Assembly (NCBI GenBank): GCA_963813435.1
Contig: CAWEYY010000003.1
Coordinates: 868,001 to 932,000, forward strand
From: AC-32 sp963813435
Lineage (GTDB): Bacteria > Actinomycetota > Thermoleophilia > Gaiellales > Gaiellaceae
DNA: 64,000 bases
Direction of reading: 5' to 3'
Each line of letters starts with the position of its first letter. Position 1 is the stretch's first letter. Of the stretch, positions 28,160 to 41,318 are shown piece by piece. The position numbers and the translations under genes were made by a program. A model generated the notes under the pieces. It had not been told where the DNA came from. It searched no databases and saw nothing but the letters and a program-made list of their open reading frames with translations.

Positions 28160-30877
28160 ATGACTACGGGGATCGTCGGAAGAGAGCAGGAGCTCGAGTT
28201 GGTTCACGCCTTCCTGGACTCTCCGGCCGAGGGGGTTTTGGCACTCGTGCTGGAGGGCGAGGCGGGGATCGGCAAGTCGACGCTGTGGGCTGCCGGCGTC
28301 GAGCACGCGCGGAAGCGCGGGTACCTGCTCCTCACGTCGCGGCCGGCCGAGGCCGAGCGCGGCTTCGCCGGCCTGGGGCTGGCCGACCTCCTCGAGGGCT
28401 CGCTGGCAGACGTCCTTCCTGCGCTGGCGCCTCCGAGGCGGCGCGCGCTCGAGCAGGCGCTCCTACTCGAAGACGGGTCGGGCGGCATCGTCGACCACCG
28501 CGCGCTCGCGGTGGCGGTGCGCGACGTGCTGCAGCTCCTCGGCGAGAGCGGGCAGCTCGTGATCGCCGTCGACGACGTCCAGTGGCTAGACCCGGCTTCG
28601 TCGACGGTGCTCGCGTTCGCGCTGCGACGGATCGAGTCCGACTCCGTGCTCGTGCTGCTCGCTCGGCGGCTCGGGGAAGGCGAGGGGCCGAGGGAGCTCG
28701 AACAGGCGCTCGAGGAGGAGCGCGTCCGGCGGCTGGCGGTCGGGCCGCTCAGCGTCGGCGCGCTGCACCGCCTCCTGCACGACCGGCTCGACAGGCCCTT
28801 CGCGCGGCAGACGCTGCTTCGCATCCACGAGCGCTCCGGCGGGAACCCGTTCTTCGCCCTGGAGCTGGCCCGCGTGCTCGACGCCGACGTCGACCCGCTC
28901 CAGCCGCTTCCGGTCCCCGAGTCGCTCGAGGAGCTCGTGCGCGAGAGGCTCGGCGCGCTTCCCGACTCCACCCGCGAGGCGCTGGCGCTCGCCTCGGCGT
29001 TCGGCACGCCTTCGACGTCGCTCCTGGAACGAGCAGGTGTCACGGCGGGCTCGCTCGACCCAGCGGTAGCGGCACGCGTGATCGAGCTCGACGACGGAAC
29101 CGTCCGCTTCACGCACCCGCTCCTGTCGTCCGTGCTGTATCAGGATCTGGGCGACGAGCGGCGGAGCGTTCACGGACGCATCGCCGAGATCGTCGACGAC
29201 CCGCTTCTCCGCGCCCGTCACCTCGCCCTGTCGCGGGACCGGCCGGACGAAGACGTCGCCCGGACCCTGGACGATGCGGCGACGATGGCGGCCGATCGCG
29301 GCGCATCCGCCGTCGCCGCCGAGCTCGCCGAGCAGGCGCTTCGCCTCACACCACCGGATCGGCTCGACGAGCGCCATCGCAGGGCGGTCGCCGCGGCCCG
29401 GGCGAACCAGGAGGCGGGGGAATGGACACGCGCGAGGGCGATCGCGACCGAGCTGGTGGCCGAACCGGGCCTCGGCTCGCTACGACCCGAGGTCCTCATC
29501 TTCCTCGCGGGGCTCGAAAGCATCGACCGGTCCATCGTCCTCCTGGAAGAGGCCCTGCGCGAACCGGCGGCGAGCCCAGGGCTCCGCTCTCTCGTGCACT
29601 GCCGCCTTGCCTGGGCGATGCGCTTCGAAGGAGGGGCCGAGCACGCCCGGGCAGCGCTCGAGATCGCGGAGCGCATCGACGACGACGCGCTCCGCGATCA
29701 GGCCCGAGCGGTGGAGTCGATCCTGAGCTGGTTCATTGGCGAGACCAACACGCCCGAGGATCTTCCGGCTCGGGTGCACGACTTCGCCGTCGCGGTCGGC
29801 GGAGAGCACCTCGTGCGTGAGGCGACCCAGGCGATCGTGAACACCCTCGCGCCTGCCTCCAGGCGAGAAGGGTCACGCGTCCTGCTCGAGCACGAGTACC
29901 GCGAGTGGCGCGACCGCGACGAGCCGCGATCTGCCCGCGCCCTCTGGGGCTTGGCCTGGGTCGAGTTCTGGGCCGGGCGCTGGAACCTCGCCGCGGACTA
30001 CGCGTCCAGCGCCTACGACGTCGCGATCCAGTACGGGCTCGAGGTGCCGCAGGACCACCTTCCAATCTCGGTCATCGCGGTCCATCGTGGCCAGCTCGAA
30101 GTCGCCCGCCGACACTCGGAACGCGCGCTCGAGCTCGCCGAGGAACAGTTCCGGCAGCAACTCCCTCCGCCGCAGCACCTCGCGGTCCTCGGGCTAGCGG
30201 CGCTCTGGAGCGGGGACACGGCCGGCGCCGCGGATTGGCTCAGCAAGGCCGACCGGCGCGCGGCTGAGCTCGGATGGAGGGAGCCGAGCGTCCGCTGGTG
30301 GAGCGGCGACCACGCGGAGCTGCTGCTCGAGTCCGGCCGGATCGACGACGCCGTTCGGATCGTCGACGCCTGGGAGGCAGACGCGGAGCGCGTCGGCCGC
30401 GACTGGGTGCTTGCCCACGTGACGCGGTGCCGCGGCCTCGTTGCCGCCGCGGAAGGGGATGTCGAGCGATCGGCTCTCCTCCTGCGACAGGCACTCGAGG
30501 AGCACGAGCTCGTCGGGGACCCCTTCGGGCATGCTCGCGCGCTGCTCGCGCTCGGCGTCGTCCTCAGACGAACGCGGAAGAAGCGCGCCGCCCGCGACGC
30601 GATCGAGGGGGCGCTCGAAGCGTTTGGGGAGCTGCCGGCGGCGACCTGGGCAGCGAGGGCGCGCGACGAGCTTGGCCGCATCGGCGGGCGCACGCGCGAG
30701 GAAGGTCTGACGGCCGCCGAGCGGCGAGTCGCCGTCCTGGTAGCGCAGGGACAGACCAACCGGGAGGTCGCCGCTGCGCTGTTCCTCGGCGAACGAACCG
30801 TGGCGAGCCACCTGACCCACATCTACGCCAAGCTCGGCATCCGCTCGCGCACCGAGCTCGCACGTCGGCTCGACTGA
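28160..30877 (+). CDS. large AAA-ATPase LuxR-family regulator (LAL type)
   Basis: A 905-residue regulator. The N-terminal AAA_16 ATPase has Walker A EGEAGIGKSTLWAAG near residue 36, Walker B LVIAVDDVQWLDPASS near 140 and the family-typical SGGNPFFALELARVL near 230. A long helical repeat region follows, then the C-terminal LuxR HTH (LTAAERRVAVLVAQGQTNRE ... LTHIYAKLGIRSRTEL). Such proteins are typically ATP-dependent activators, often of secondary metabolism or catabolism. GAGGGAGAG precedes the ATG. It lies 43 bp behind the kinase, perhaps in the same unit. Confidence 0.88.
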   Translation: MTTGIVGREQELELVHAFLDSPAEGVLALVLEGEAGIGKSTLWAAGVEHARKRGYLLLTSRPAEAERGFAGLGLADLLEGSLADVLPALAPPRRRALEQALLLEDGSGGIVDHRALAVAVRDVLQLLGESGQLVIAVDDVQWLDPASSTVLAFALRRIESDSVLVLLARRLGEGEGPRELEQALEEERVRRLAVGPLSVGALHRLLHDRLDRPFARQTLLRIHERSGGNPFFALELARVLDADVDPLQPLPVPESLEELVRERLGALPDSTREALALASAFGTPSTSLLERAGVTAGSLDPAVAARVIELDDGTVRFTHPLLSSVLYQDLGDERRSVHGRIAEIVDDPLLRARHLALSRDRPDEDVARTLDDAATMAADRGASAVAAELAEQALRLTPPDRLDERHRRAVAAARANQEAGEWTRARAIATELVAEPGLGSLRPEVLIFLAGLESIDRSIVLLEEALREPAASPGLRSLVHCRLAWAMRFEGGAEHARAALEIAERIDDDALRDQARAVESILSWFIGETNTPEDLPARVHDFAVAVGGEHLVREATQAIVNTLAPASRREGSRVLLEHEYREWRDRDEPRSARALWGLAWVEFWAGRWNLAADYASSAYDVAIQYGLEVPQDHLPISVIAVHRGQLEVARRHSERALELAEEQFRQQLPPPQHLAVLGLAALWSGDTAGAADWLSKADRRAAELGWREPSVRWWSGDHAELLLESGRIDDAVRIVDAWEADAERVGRDWVLAHVTRCRGLVAAAEGDVERSALLLRQALEEHELVGDPFGHARALLALGVVLRRTRKKRAARDAIEGALEAFGELPAATWAARARDELGRIGGRTREEGLTAAERRVAVLVAQGQTNREVAAALFLGERTVASHLTHIYAKLGIRSRTELARRLD

Positions 30878-30938
30878 CGACCAAAGTTCAGACGTTCTGA
30901 CGTTTTCACCGCAGGCCCGCCGGCCTAGGGTCGGGGGC

Positions 30939-31211
30939 ATGCCGAGCTACCTCGTCGAGACCTATCTCGGTCGTGGCCAGGCAGGAGAGCGGACCGCCCG
31001 CGAGCAACGGGCGCGCTCGGCTGCGGCGGAGCTGACCGAGGAGACAGCACCGGTCAGCTTCGAGGGATCGATCCACGTTCCCGAGGACGAGATCTGCTTC
31101 TTCGTCTTCGACGCGCCCTCGGGGCGGGACGCCGCGCTTGTCGCGCAGCGCGCCGCACTCGAGCCCATCCGCGTCGTCGAAGCCGTCTCGTCCCGAAAGG
31201 AGAAGCAATGA
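30939..31211 (+). CDS. DUF4242-like small protein
   Basis: A 90-residue protein resembling the DUF4242 (SCO4226, nickel-binding ferredoxin-fold-like) family: MPSYLVETYL at the start, CFFVFDAPSGRDAALVAQRA in the middle and RVVEAVSS at the end. Relatives form small alpha/beta dimers, and one binds nickel. The metal ligands are not obvious here. The stop overlaps the start of the exported cupin gene as ATGA, so the two are coupled. A palindrome TCAGA-CGT-TCTGA (30888-30900) in the gap upstream could be an operator. Confidence 0.65.
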   Translation: MPSYLVETYLGRGQAGERTAREQRARSAAAELTEETAPVSFEGSIHVPEDEICFFVFDAPSGRDAALVAQRAALEPIRVVEAVSSRKEKQ

Positions 31212-31744
31212 AGAAGAAGTTGCTCTTGACCATGCTCGTGGTCGTCATGGGCGCCGGCCTCTACGTCGGTCACGTCCTGGCAACGCCGAGCGCCGGTTTG
31301 ACCACGACGATCTACGCGAAGTCGCTCTTCGATCCGGTCAAGCTGAAGGGCTTCAAGCTGCTGCCCAAGACCGACCAGCACAAGGGCAAGTTCCACCACT
31401 GGCCCAAGTTCTGGAGTGTCCGGATGAGGACGCACGGTCTGACCGATGCCTACGTGGTCGACAACAAGATCGCACCGGGCGGGACGACCGGCTGGCACTC
31501 GCATCCCGGCCCGAGCATGATCTTCGTGGTCGCCGGAACGGTGACCAACTACGAGGGCGACGACCCGACCTGCACCGGCCATCCCTACAGCGCCGGAAGC
31601 GGCTTCACCGATGCGGGCGGAGCCGACGTGCACATGCTCCGCAACGAGGGCAGCGTCCCGGCGGAGACGATCGCCGTCCAGTTCCTGCCCACCGGGGCAG
31701 ACCGGCGGATCGACAAGCCGGACCCGGGTAACTGCAAGTCCTGA
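31208..31744 (+). CDS. exported cupin-domain protein
   Basis: 178 residues with a Lys-rich N-terminus and one hydrophobic segment (LLLTMLVVVMGAGLYVGHVL) acting as signal or anchor. The cupin domain has the metal motif GGTTGWHSHPGPSMIFVVAG, matching GX5HXH-X-E-like cupin motif 1 with Pro-Ser in place of the Glu region, and a second motif around VHMLRNEG with a His. Substrate unknown; a metal-binding extracytoplasmic sensor or enzyme is plausible. AAAGGAGAAGCA precedes the ATG. A strong terminator follows. Confidence 0.75.
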   Translation: MKKKLLLTMLVVVMGAGLYVGHVLATPSAGLTTTIYAKSLFDPVKLKGFKLLPKTDQHKGKFHHWPKFWSVRMRTHGLTDAYVVDNKIAPGGTTGWHSHPGPSMIFVVAGTVTNYEGDDPTCTGHPYSAGSGFTDAGGADVHMLRNEGSVPAETIAVQFLPTGADRRIDKPDPGNCKS

Positions 31745-31755
31745 GCTCCGGACGG

Positions 31756-31786
31756 CTGGAGGGTGGGCGGTGGGCCCACCCTCCAG
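31756..31786 (+). terminator. hairpin terminator after the DUF4242/cupin pair
   Basis: CTGGAGGGTGGGC and GCCCACCCTCCAG form a perfect 13-bp stem with a GGTGG loop, 12 bp after the cupin stop codon. Confidence 0.8.
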
Positions 31787-31833
31787 GCCACTTGGGAGAG
31801 CCCCGCGTCCGGGCGTACGGCATCCGGGGTAGG

Positions 31834-31980
31834 GAGACCGCGACGATCGCCACGATCGCGATTACGAGCGGACAGGGGCTGAAGAACATGCGGGCCGGCT
31901 TGGCGTCATCGGCGGCGGCTTTCGTCTCGTCTCGGCGCCCGGGCGAGGCACCGCGCTCGAGGTCGTCCTCCGCGCCTGGC
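31834..31980 (+). pseudogene. decayed 3' fragment of a histidine kinase
   Basis: The stretch GQGLKNMRAG (31870 onward) repeats the ATP-lid box of the kinase at 26735 (GQGLKNMRAR). After a frame change the DNA continues IGGGFRLVSAPGRGTALEVV and LRA, exactly the kinase's last residues, up to about 31978. No start codon with a ribosome site, DHp domain or His box remains. It is therefore a relic of a duplicated or second NarL-class kinase, not a gene. It sits between a terminator and the redox operon. Confidence 0.75.
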
Positions 31981-32024
31981 TAGCGATAGCCTGATGCCAT
32001 GGCCGTCCGAGCGCGACGCCTGGC

Positions 32025-33658
32025 ATGAGCGATCCGAAGCGCGACGTAACGCCGCTGCCCGATCTCCTGCACGGCCACGCTCGCGCCGGCCCTGTCCGGG
32101 AGCGCCGACCGGTCTATGTGGATCTGATGCCGCCCTGCAACGCGGGCTGTCCGGCGGGCGAGAACATCCAGGCCTGGCTCGCGCACACGCGCGACGGCCG
32201 TCACGAGCAAGCGTGGCGTGAGCTGGTCGCCGACAATCCCCTGCCCGCGATCCACGGGCGCGTCTGCTACCACCCGTGCGAGAGCGTCTGCAACCGGGCC
32301 GAGCTCGACAGCGCCGTCTCGATCCATTCGGTCGAGCGCTTCCTCGGCGATCTGGCGCTCGAGGAAGGCTGGCAGTTCGATGCGCCGTCCGCGCGCAGCG
32401 GCAAGCGGGTTCTCGTGATCGGCGCCGGGCCAAGCGGGCTGTCGGCCGCCTACCATCTCGCCCGGCTGGGACACGAGGTCGAGATCCGAGACGCGGGCGC
32501 CGAGCCGGGCGGGATGATGCGCTACGGGATCCCTGCCTACCGGATGCCCCGCGATGTGCTCGGCGGCGAGCTGGGCCGGATCGTCGCGCTGGGCGTGCGA
32601 ATCGTCTGCGACCACCGAGTCGAGGACCTCGCGGCCGAGCGGCAGGAGGGTCACTTCGACGCCGTCTTCGTCGCAGTGGGTGCGCACCTCTCCAAGCGAG
32701 TCGACATCCCGGCCCGCGATGCAGGGCGGATCGTGGACGCGGTCTCGTTCCTGCGCAGCGTGGCCTCGGGCGAGAAGCCGGTGCTCGGACGCCGTGTCGC
32801 CGTGTACGGGGGCGGGAACACGGCCATGGACGCGGCCCGCGTCGCTCGGCGGCTGGGCGCCGATGACGCCCTGATCGTCTACCGGCGCACGCGCGAACAG
32901 ATGCCCGCCCATCTCGAGGAAGCCGAGGATGCGGAGCGCGAAGGGGTGAGGATCAACTGGTTGCGCACGATCACCGCGTTCGACGGCCCGGAGCTGCAGG
33001 TGGAGGAGATGGAGCTGGACGAGTCGGGCTTCCCACAGCCGACCGGACGGTTCGAGACCCTCGCGGCCGACACGGTCATCCTCGCGCTGGGCCAGGAGAC
33101 TGACACCGCCTTCCTGCGCGACGTCCCGGGCGTGGCGTTCGACCGCGACGGCACCGTGCGGGTCTCTTCGTCGTTGATGACCGGCTGCCCCGGGGTGTTC
33201 GCGGGCGGCGACATGGTTCCGAGCGAGCGTACGGTGACGGTCGGCGTCGGGCACGGCAAGAAGGCTGCGCGCCACATCCACGCGTGGCTTCGAAACACGG
33301 CGGCAGAGGACCACCCCAAGCACGAGCTCGCGAGCTTCGACAAGTTGCACCTCTGGTACTTCGGCGACGCCGCCCGCAGGATGCAGCCCGAGCTGGCACC
33401 GGAGGAGCGCATCGCCGACTTCACCGAGATCGTCGGGGGCCTGAGCCACGAGGAGGCCGTCTACGAGGCCGGCCGCTGCCTCTCGTGCGGAAACTGCTTC
33501 GAGTGCGACGGGTGCCTCGGCGCCTGCCCGGAGGACGCCGTCATCAAGCTGGGCACCGGGAACCGCTACCGGTTCGACTACGACCGCTGCACCGGCTGCG
33601 GGGCGTGCTTCGAGCAGTGCCCGGTGCATGCGATCGAGATGGTGGCGGAGGCCGACTG

Positions 33659-33659
<1 letters not shown>
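32025..33659 (+). CDS. GltD-like NADPH/FAD oxidoreductase with C-terminal 2x4Fe-4S ferredoxin domain
   Basis: 544 residues. The N-terminal Fer4_20 helical Fe-S domain has MPPCNAGCPAGENIQAW and CYHPCESVCNRAELD. The FAD Rossmann fold is VLVIGAGPSGLSAAYHLARL (near 129), the NAD(P) fold is VAVYGGGNTAMDAARVARRL (near 262), and a second FAD contact is CPGVFAGGDM. The C-terminus carries two ferredoxin-type clusters, the first around CLSCGNCFECDGCLGACP and the second CTGCGACFEQCP. It should pass electrons between NADPH and ferredoxin-like clusters. Its stop overlaps the nifJ start (TGATG), so its partner is almost certainly the pyruvate:ferredoxin oxidoreductase. It is not a glutamate synthase subunit: no large subunit is present. 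Confidence 0.85.
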
Positions 33660-37218
<3,559 letters not shown>

Positions 37219-37222
<4 letters not shown>

Positions 37223-38229
37223 GCCTCGCGACCGACTACATGGGGCTCCCGCTGCGAAACCCGCTCGTGGCGTCGGCCTCCCCGCTCTCGCAGGACGTCG
37301 ACGGCGTGAAGAGGCTCGCTGACGCCGGTGTCGGGGCGGTGGTCCTCTACTCGCTCTTCGAGGAACAGCTCCGGCGTGAGACGGCGCAGAACGCGCAGCT
37401 CGTGGACGCGGGCAGCGAGAGCTTTGCCGAGTCGCTTTCCTACTTCCCGTCCGGGGCGGAAGAGGAGGTCGGCTCACGCAAGTACCTGAGCCTGCTCGAG
37501 CGCGCGGCGACGGTCGTGGACGTCCCGCTGATCGGCAGCCTGAACGGCGTCACTGCGGGCGGGTGGGCCAACTACGCGCGAGCGATCGAGGAAGCCGGCG
37601 CGGCCGCGATCGAGCTGAACATCTACTACCTCCCAGGCGACCCGCAGGTCCCGGGCCGCGACGTCGAGCAGCGTCACGTAGACGTCCTGCTGCGCGTGAA
37701 GGAGGCGGTCAACATTCCCGTGGCCGTCAAGCTCAGCCCCTACTTCAGCTCGACCGGCGAGATGGCGCTGCGGCTGGACGAGGCCGGGGCCGACTCGCTC
37801 GTGCTCTTCAACCGATTCCTGCAGCCCGACATCGACCCGGACAACCTCGCCGTCGTCCCGAAGGTCGGCCTCTCCAGCCCGGCGGAGGCACGGCTTCCAC
37901 GGACCTGGATCGCGCTCCTCCACGGACACGTACGCGCGTCACTCGCCGCGACGACCGGGGTCGAGGAGTCGATCGACGTCGTCAAGTACCTCCTGGCCGG
38001 CGCCGACGTCGTCATGACCGCCTCGGCGCTGATTCGCCACGGCCCCGAGCACGCAACCGTGCTTCTCGAGGGCCTCGAGGACTGGATGGGTCGCAAGGGC
38101 TTCAAGACGGTCGACGAGCTTCGGGGGCTGCTCGCGGTGCCGCCCGGCGCGGACCAGACGGCGTACGAGCGGGCGGGGTACGTCAGCGCGCTGCGGGAGG
38201 CGAACGAGACGACGTTCGGGCCCTGGTGA
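37219..38229 (+). CDS. dihydroorotate dehydrogenase-like flavoprotein
   Basis: A 336-residue FMN TIM-barrel of the DHOD-like group that often sits beside nifJ. The N-terminal DYMGLPLRNPLVASASPLSQ substrate/FMN segment, IELNIYYLPGDPQVPG, VAVKLSPYFSS (Lys for FMN) and the phosphate-binding GADVVMTASALIRHG are visible. Bona fide PyrD has a catalytic Cys or Ser loop that is not clear here, and no pyrimidine genes are nearby. Its role with NifJ is unknown; it may accept electrons from reduced ferredoxin or regenerate a cofactor. Confidence 0.82.
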
Positions 38230-38265
38230 GCCCGGGGCCCTCTAGCACGTAGCCCGTGGTCCATG

Positions 38266-38293
38266 GAAAAGCCCCGCAGATGCGGGGCTTTTC
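38266..38293. terminator. bidirectional intrinsic terminator
   Basis: GAAAAGCCCCGC and GCGGGGCTTTTC form a 12-bp stem with an AGAT loop, ending in T runs on both strands. It closes the nifJ operon on the plus strand and rnpB on the minus strand. Confidence 0.9.
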
Positions 38294-38297
38294 GGTA

Positions 38298-38600
<303 letters not shown>

Positions 38601-38613
<13 letters not shown>

Positions 38614-38813
38614 GAGCCGAATTGTAGCCCCGACTTCGCGTCCTCGCCGCCCGCCGCGACGTCGAGCCCGCTCCCGCACTCGGGACAGAAGATCCCGCCC
38701 TGCGGCAGGTGCATGACGAACTCGCCGCAGACGAGGCACTCCAAGCTAGCGCCGCGCAGAAGCGCGTTCAGCTCCTGCTCGAGCGTGCGGTTCAGCGGCG
38801 CGACTGCGGTCAC
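38601..38813 (-). CDS. small zinc-ribbon protein
   Basis: 70 residues with a single Cys4 zinc ribbon, CLVCG near residue 26 and CPECG near 43, separated by a short loop. The N-terminus is helical (LEQELNALLRG). The GTG start overlaps the lexA stop (GTGA), so it is translated with lexA. Function unknown; nucleic-acid or protein binding is typical of such ribbons. Its end overlaps the RNase P RNA 5' end. Confidence 0.75.
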
Positions 38814-39433
38814 AGGCTCCGGAACACCCCCGTCACGATGCCGAGGATCTGGACGTGGTCGGGGTAGAGCGGCTCGAGCGTGTCGTTCTCCGGCTGCAAC
38901 CGGACGCGGCGGCCGTCTCTGAAGAACCGCTTCACCGTCGCCTCGTCGGCCGCCTCGTCAGTACCTGCGAGCGCCACGACGATGTCGCCGTTCTCAGCGC
39001 TCTGCGATCGGCGCACGACGACGAGGTCGCCCTCGAGGATCCCGGCGTTCACCATCGAGTCGCCCTTGACGCGAAGGAGGAACTCCTCGCCTCCGTGCGC
39101 GAGCGGCTCCGGAACGGCGATGTGGTCCTCGACGTTGTCCTCGGCCAGGAGCGGGCCGCCGGCCGCGATCTCGCCGACGAGCGGCAGCCGATGGACGTCC
39201 GCGGCCCTCGCGGGCTCTGCCTTCGGCTCGCGTCGCAGCTCGAGCGCGCGCGGCTTGGTCGGGTCGCGCTTGATCAACCCGGCTCGTTCGAGGTTGGCCA
39301 GATGCGCGTGCACCGTGGACGGCGATGCGAGCCCCACTGCCTCGCCGATCTCGCGCACCGTCGGCGGGTAGCCGTGCTCGTCGACGTACTGAGTCAGGAA
39401 CGTCCAGATCTCCTGCTGTCTGCCGGTCAGCAT
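38810..39433 (-). CDS. lexA: LexA SOS repressor/autoprotease
   Basis: 207 residues. The winged-helix N-terminus has YPPTVREIGEAVGLASPSTV and HAHLANLERAGLI. The self-cleavage site is the Ala91-Gly92 bond in EIAAGGP. The S24 protease dyad is S126 (VKGDSMVNAGI) and K168 (ATVKRFF). On DNA damage RecA filaments trigger cleavage and derepression. A perfect SOS box lies 29 bp upstream of the ATG, so lexA should control itself and the coupled zinc-ribbon gene. Confidence 0.95.
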   Translation of the reverse strand: MLTGRQQEIWTFLTQYVDEHGYPPTVREIGEAVGLASPSTVHAHLANLERAGLIKRDPTKPRALELRREPKAEPARAADVHRLPLVGEIAAGGPLLAEDNVEDHIAVPEPLAHGGEEFLLRVKGDSMVNAGILEGDLVVVRRSQSAENGDIVVALAGTDEAADEATVKRFFRDGRRVRLQPENDTLEPLYPDHVQILGIVTGVFRSL

Positions 39434-39461
39434 CGAGACACCTCGGGGTTGGGAGCGGGAA

Positions 39462-39475
39462 CGAACATACGTTCG
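39462..39475. promoter_or_regulatory. LexA (SOS) box
   Basis: CGAAC-ATAC-GTTCG is a perfect palindrome matching the Gram-positive/actinobacterial GAAC-N4-GTTC consensus, upstream of lexA. The gene on its other side (39507) is convergent toward it, so lexA is the target. Confidence 0.9.
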
Positions 39476-39506
39476 ACACCGAGGGTAGCCGTCCTCCCGG
39501 ACGGCG

Positions 39507-40103
39507 TCAACCGGCCCGCGCGCGCTTGGCCGCTCGCAGGCGCGGGAAGACCTGGTTGAACTCCTCCCGGGGTGCCCCGAGAACGCTCGCTCGAAGTGGG
39601 AAGTCGTCAGGTCTTACCGGGACGCGCAACGACGGCCTGACCGGGCCTGGGCTCACCCACTCGCGGCCCCACTCGCGGCGAAAGCCGGTCCTGGGCGGCG
39701 TAACGACGTCGCGGCAGCAGCGGCGGGCGCGGCGGCGCGTGCCGCAGCCCGTGCCGGACCGCACGGCGTGCGCGTGATACGGCCGATGCTGCGATGTGAC
39801 GACGGCCTCGAGCACCGTGCCCAGGTCATGCGCAGGCCTGGCTTCGAGCACCTCGAGCGAGGCGTTGTTCGACCCGTGCAGGAGCAGCCCCCGCTGGAGG
39901 ACGAGATGCGTGAGGAGCTCGTGCGCCGGATACGGACATTCGGCGACCGGGACGGTTCCGTCGCCCTCATGTGCGGCCGCGATCAGCTCGTCGAAGACCT
40001 TCCGTCTCTCGGGGTCGGCGTTTGACGGCGGGCCCTCGGTGGAGCCGACGAGGTCGATGCCGAACCGCTCGCCGAGGCCCCAGGCAACGGCGCCGAGCCG
40101 CAT
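39507..40103 (-). CDS. conserved-looking protein of unknown function
   Basis: 198 residues with two ordered parts. The first (about 1-95) contains VPVAECPYPAHELLTHLVLQ and GLLLHGSNNASLEVLEARPA; the second (about 130-198) contains FRREWGREWVSPGPVRPSLR and ends in a basic tail. The segment between them (about 96-128) is Cys/Arg-rich and unlike the rest, which suggests an internal deletion or local frame slip, though no alternate frame clearly restores it. The ATG at 40103 or a GTG at 40112 may be the start. It lies 20 bp after the membrane-protein gene on the same strand. I do not recognise the family. Confidence 0.6.
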   Translation of the reverse strand: MRLGAVAWGLGERFGIDLVGSTEGPPSNADPERRKVFDELIAAAHEGDGTVPVAECPYPAHELLTHLVLQRGLLLHGSNNASLEVLEARPAHDLGTVLEAVVTSQHRPYHAHAVRSGTGCGTRRRARRCCRDVVTPPRTGFRREWGREWVSPGPVRPSLRVPVRPDDFPLRASVLGAPREEFNQVFPRLRAAKRARAG

Positions 40104-40122
40104 CGCGCGCACCGCGACGCGG

Positions 40123-40722
40123 TCACGCAGAGGCCCGCTGCGCTTCACCGCTCTCAGGCAGGTCGGCCAGGCCGGAGATCGCGTACCGGATCGACCACGC
40201 AACGAGCAGCAGCATCGCCGGCGTCCCCGTGAGGAGGACGACCAGCAGGAAGCTCTCGAGGCTTCCTTGCAACAGCACGGCGAGGCGGACGGCGCTTCGC
40301 GCAAGGAAGTACGCGCCCCAGACGAGGGATTCGATCCGGAAGACCCGCTTGAATAGCTCGTTCTCGCGCGCCCAGGGCGGGAACGGGTACCACGCGCAAG
40401 CCAGGGCGCCGGCGAGCGGTCGCCCGACGAGTGCGGAGGCGAGGAACGCGATTCCCCAGACCGCGTTCGCGAGAACCGGCTGCGCGAGGTAGACGGTCGT
40501 GCTGTGCGCCACGAGGCCGATCGCGGACTGGACGACGACGAATGCGAGGGAAAGGCGCACCAGCAGCCCGTCGCGGCCGGCCCGGCGCTCGTACGCGTAG
40601 ATCGCGGCTGAGACCGCGGCGGAGAGGACGATGCCGGTCGCGAGGCCGTCCAGCTGGAGGCCTGCGTAAAAGGCGCCGAGCGGCAGGAAGCCCTCGCGCA
40701 GGAACCCTGGCAGCCCTGTCAT
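40123..40722 (-). CDS. integral membrane protein, DUF3159-like
   Basis: About 199 residues with roughly six hydrophobic helices (for example LATGIVLSAAVSAAIYAY, LANAVWGIAFLASALV, LESFLLVVLLTGTPAMLLLV). The layout and a VGRPLAGALA loop resemble the actinobacterial DUF3159 family, but this is a weak match by eye. The ATG at 40722 is chosen because longer readings overlap the PadR gene. It lies 26 bp downstream of padR on the same strand and may be its target or co-regulated. Confidence 0.6.
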   Translation of the reverse strand: MTGLPGFLREGFLPLGAFYAGLQLDGLATGIVLSAAVSAAIYAYERRAGRDGLLVRLSLAFVVVQSAIGLVAHSTTVYLAQPVLANAVWGIAFLASALVGRPLAGALACAWYPFPPWARENELFKRVFRIESLVWGAYFLARSAVRLAVLLQGSLESFLLVVLLTGTPAMLLLVAWSIRYAISGLADLPESGEAQRASA

Positions 40723-40748
40723 CAGGACGCCGCGAAAGGTCGGCTCGG

Positions 40749-41285
40749 CTAGGCCGCCTTCGACCCGGCCTTCAAGCGCTCCAGCTGCTCCTCGCACCAG
40801 TGTGCTCCCCACTCGTTGAACGCAATCCCCCAGCGCAGGACGAGGTCGACGAACTGCGGGTCCTCGCCGGGCCGGGCATCGATCTCGCGCAGGACTTCCA
40901 GGTACCACTCGTGGCCGCGCTTGCGGCTCTCCAGCAAGCCGAGCGCCTGCTCACGCGGCAACGCATCTGCAAAGAAGAGTCGCAGCAGCGACTCGTCGCG
41001 GAGCTCAATCGTCACCGTCGGGCCGAGCAGCCACTCGACGAGCGCAGCGCGCCCGGCAGGAGTGAGCCTGTACACGCGCCGCCCGCGGCCGCCCCTCGGC
41101 ACGTCTTCACCCTCGACCAGGCCGTCATTCTCCAGTCGCCTCAGCTCGGGGTAGATCTGACCATAGCTCGCAGCCCAGAAGAACCGCGTCGAGCGGTCGA
41201 CGGTCGTCTTGATGTCGTATCCGGAGCGCGGCCCCGATGCGAGCAACCCCAGCACCACGGGTGTCACAGCCGTCGATTTCGACAT
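40749..41285 (-). CDS. PadR-family transcriptional regulator
   Basis: 178 residues. The PadR winged helix (about 8-85) starts VTPVVLGLLASGPRSGYDIK and contains YGQIYPELRRLENDGLVEGE and YRLTPAGRAAL. The C-terminal Vir_act_alpha helices (about 100-170) give dimerisation. Such proteins repress their own operon and release on ligand binding. A near-ideal palindrome overlaps the start codon, consistent with autoregulation. The downstream membrane protein is the likely co-regulated gene. Confidence 0.85.
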   Translation of the reverse strand: MSKSTAVTPVVLGLLASGPRSGYDIKTTVDRSTRFFWAASYGQIYPELRRLENDGLVEGEDVPRGGRGRRVYRLTPAGRAALVEWLLGPTVTIELRDESLLRLFFADALPREQALGLLESRKRGHEWYLEVLREIDARPGEDPQFVDLVLRWGIAFNEWGAHWCEEQLERLKAGSKAA

Positions 41286-41301
41286 ATATCGTTACGATAT
41301 A
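41285..41301. promoter_or_regulatory. palindromic operator at the padR start
   Basis: TATATCG-TTA-CGATATA, 7-bp arms, begins at the first base of the padR start codon. It is a strongly AT-rich island in GC-rich surroundings and probably overlaps the promoter -10 region. A PadR dimer bound there would block padR transcription. Confidence 0.65.
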
Positions 41302-41318
41302 CCTTCGCGCTACATGCG

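Noticed and set aside
31792..31983. A 63-codon plus-strand ORF covering the kinase relic
   Set aside because: Its second half is the kinase tail read in the wrong frame, so it is a decayed fragment rather than a small gene.
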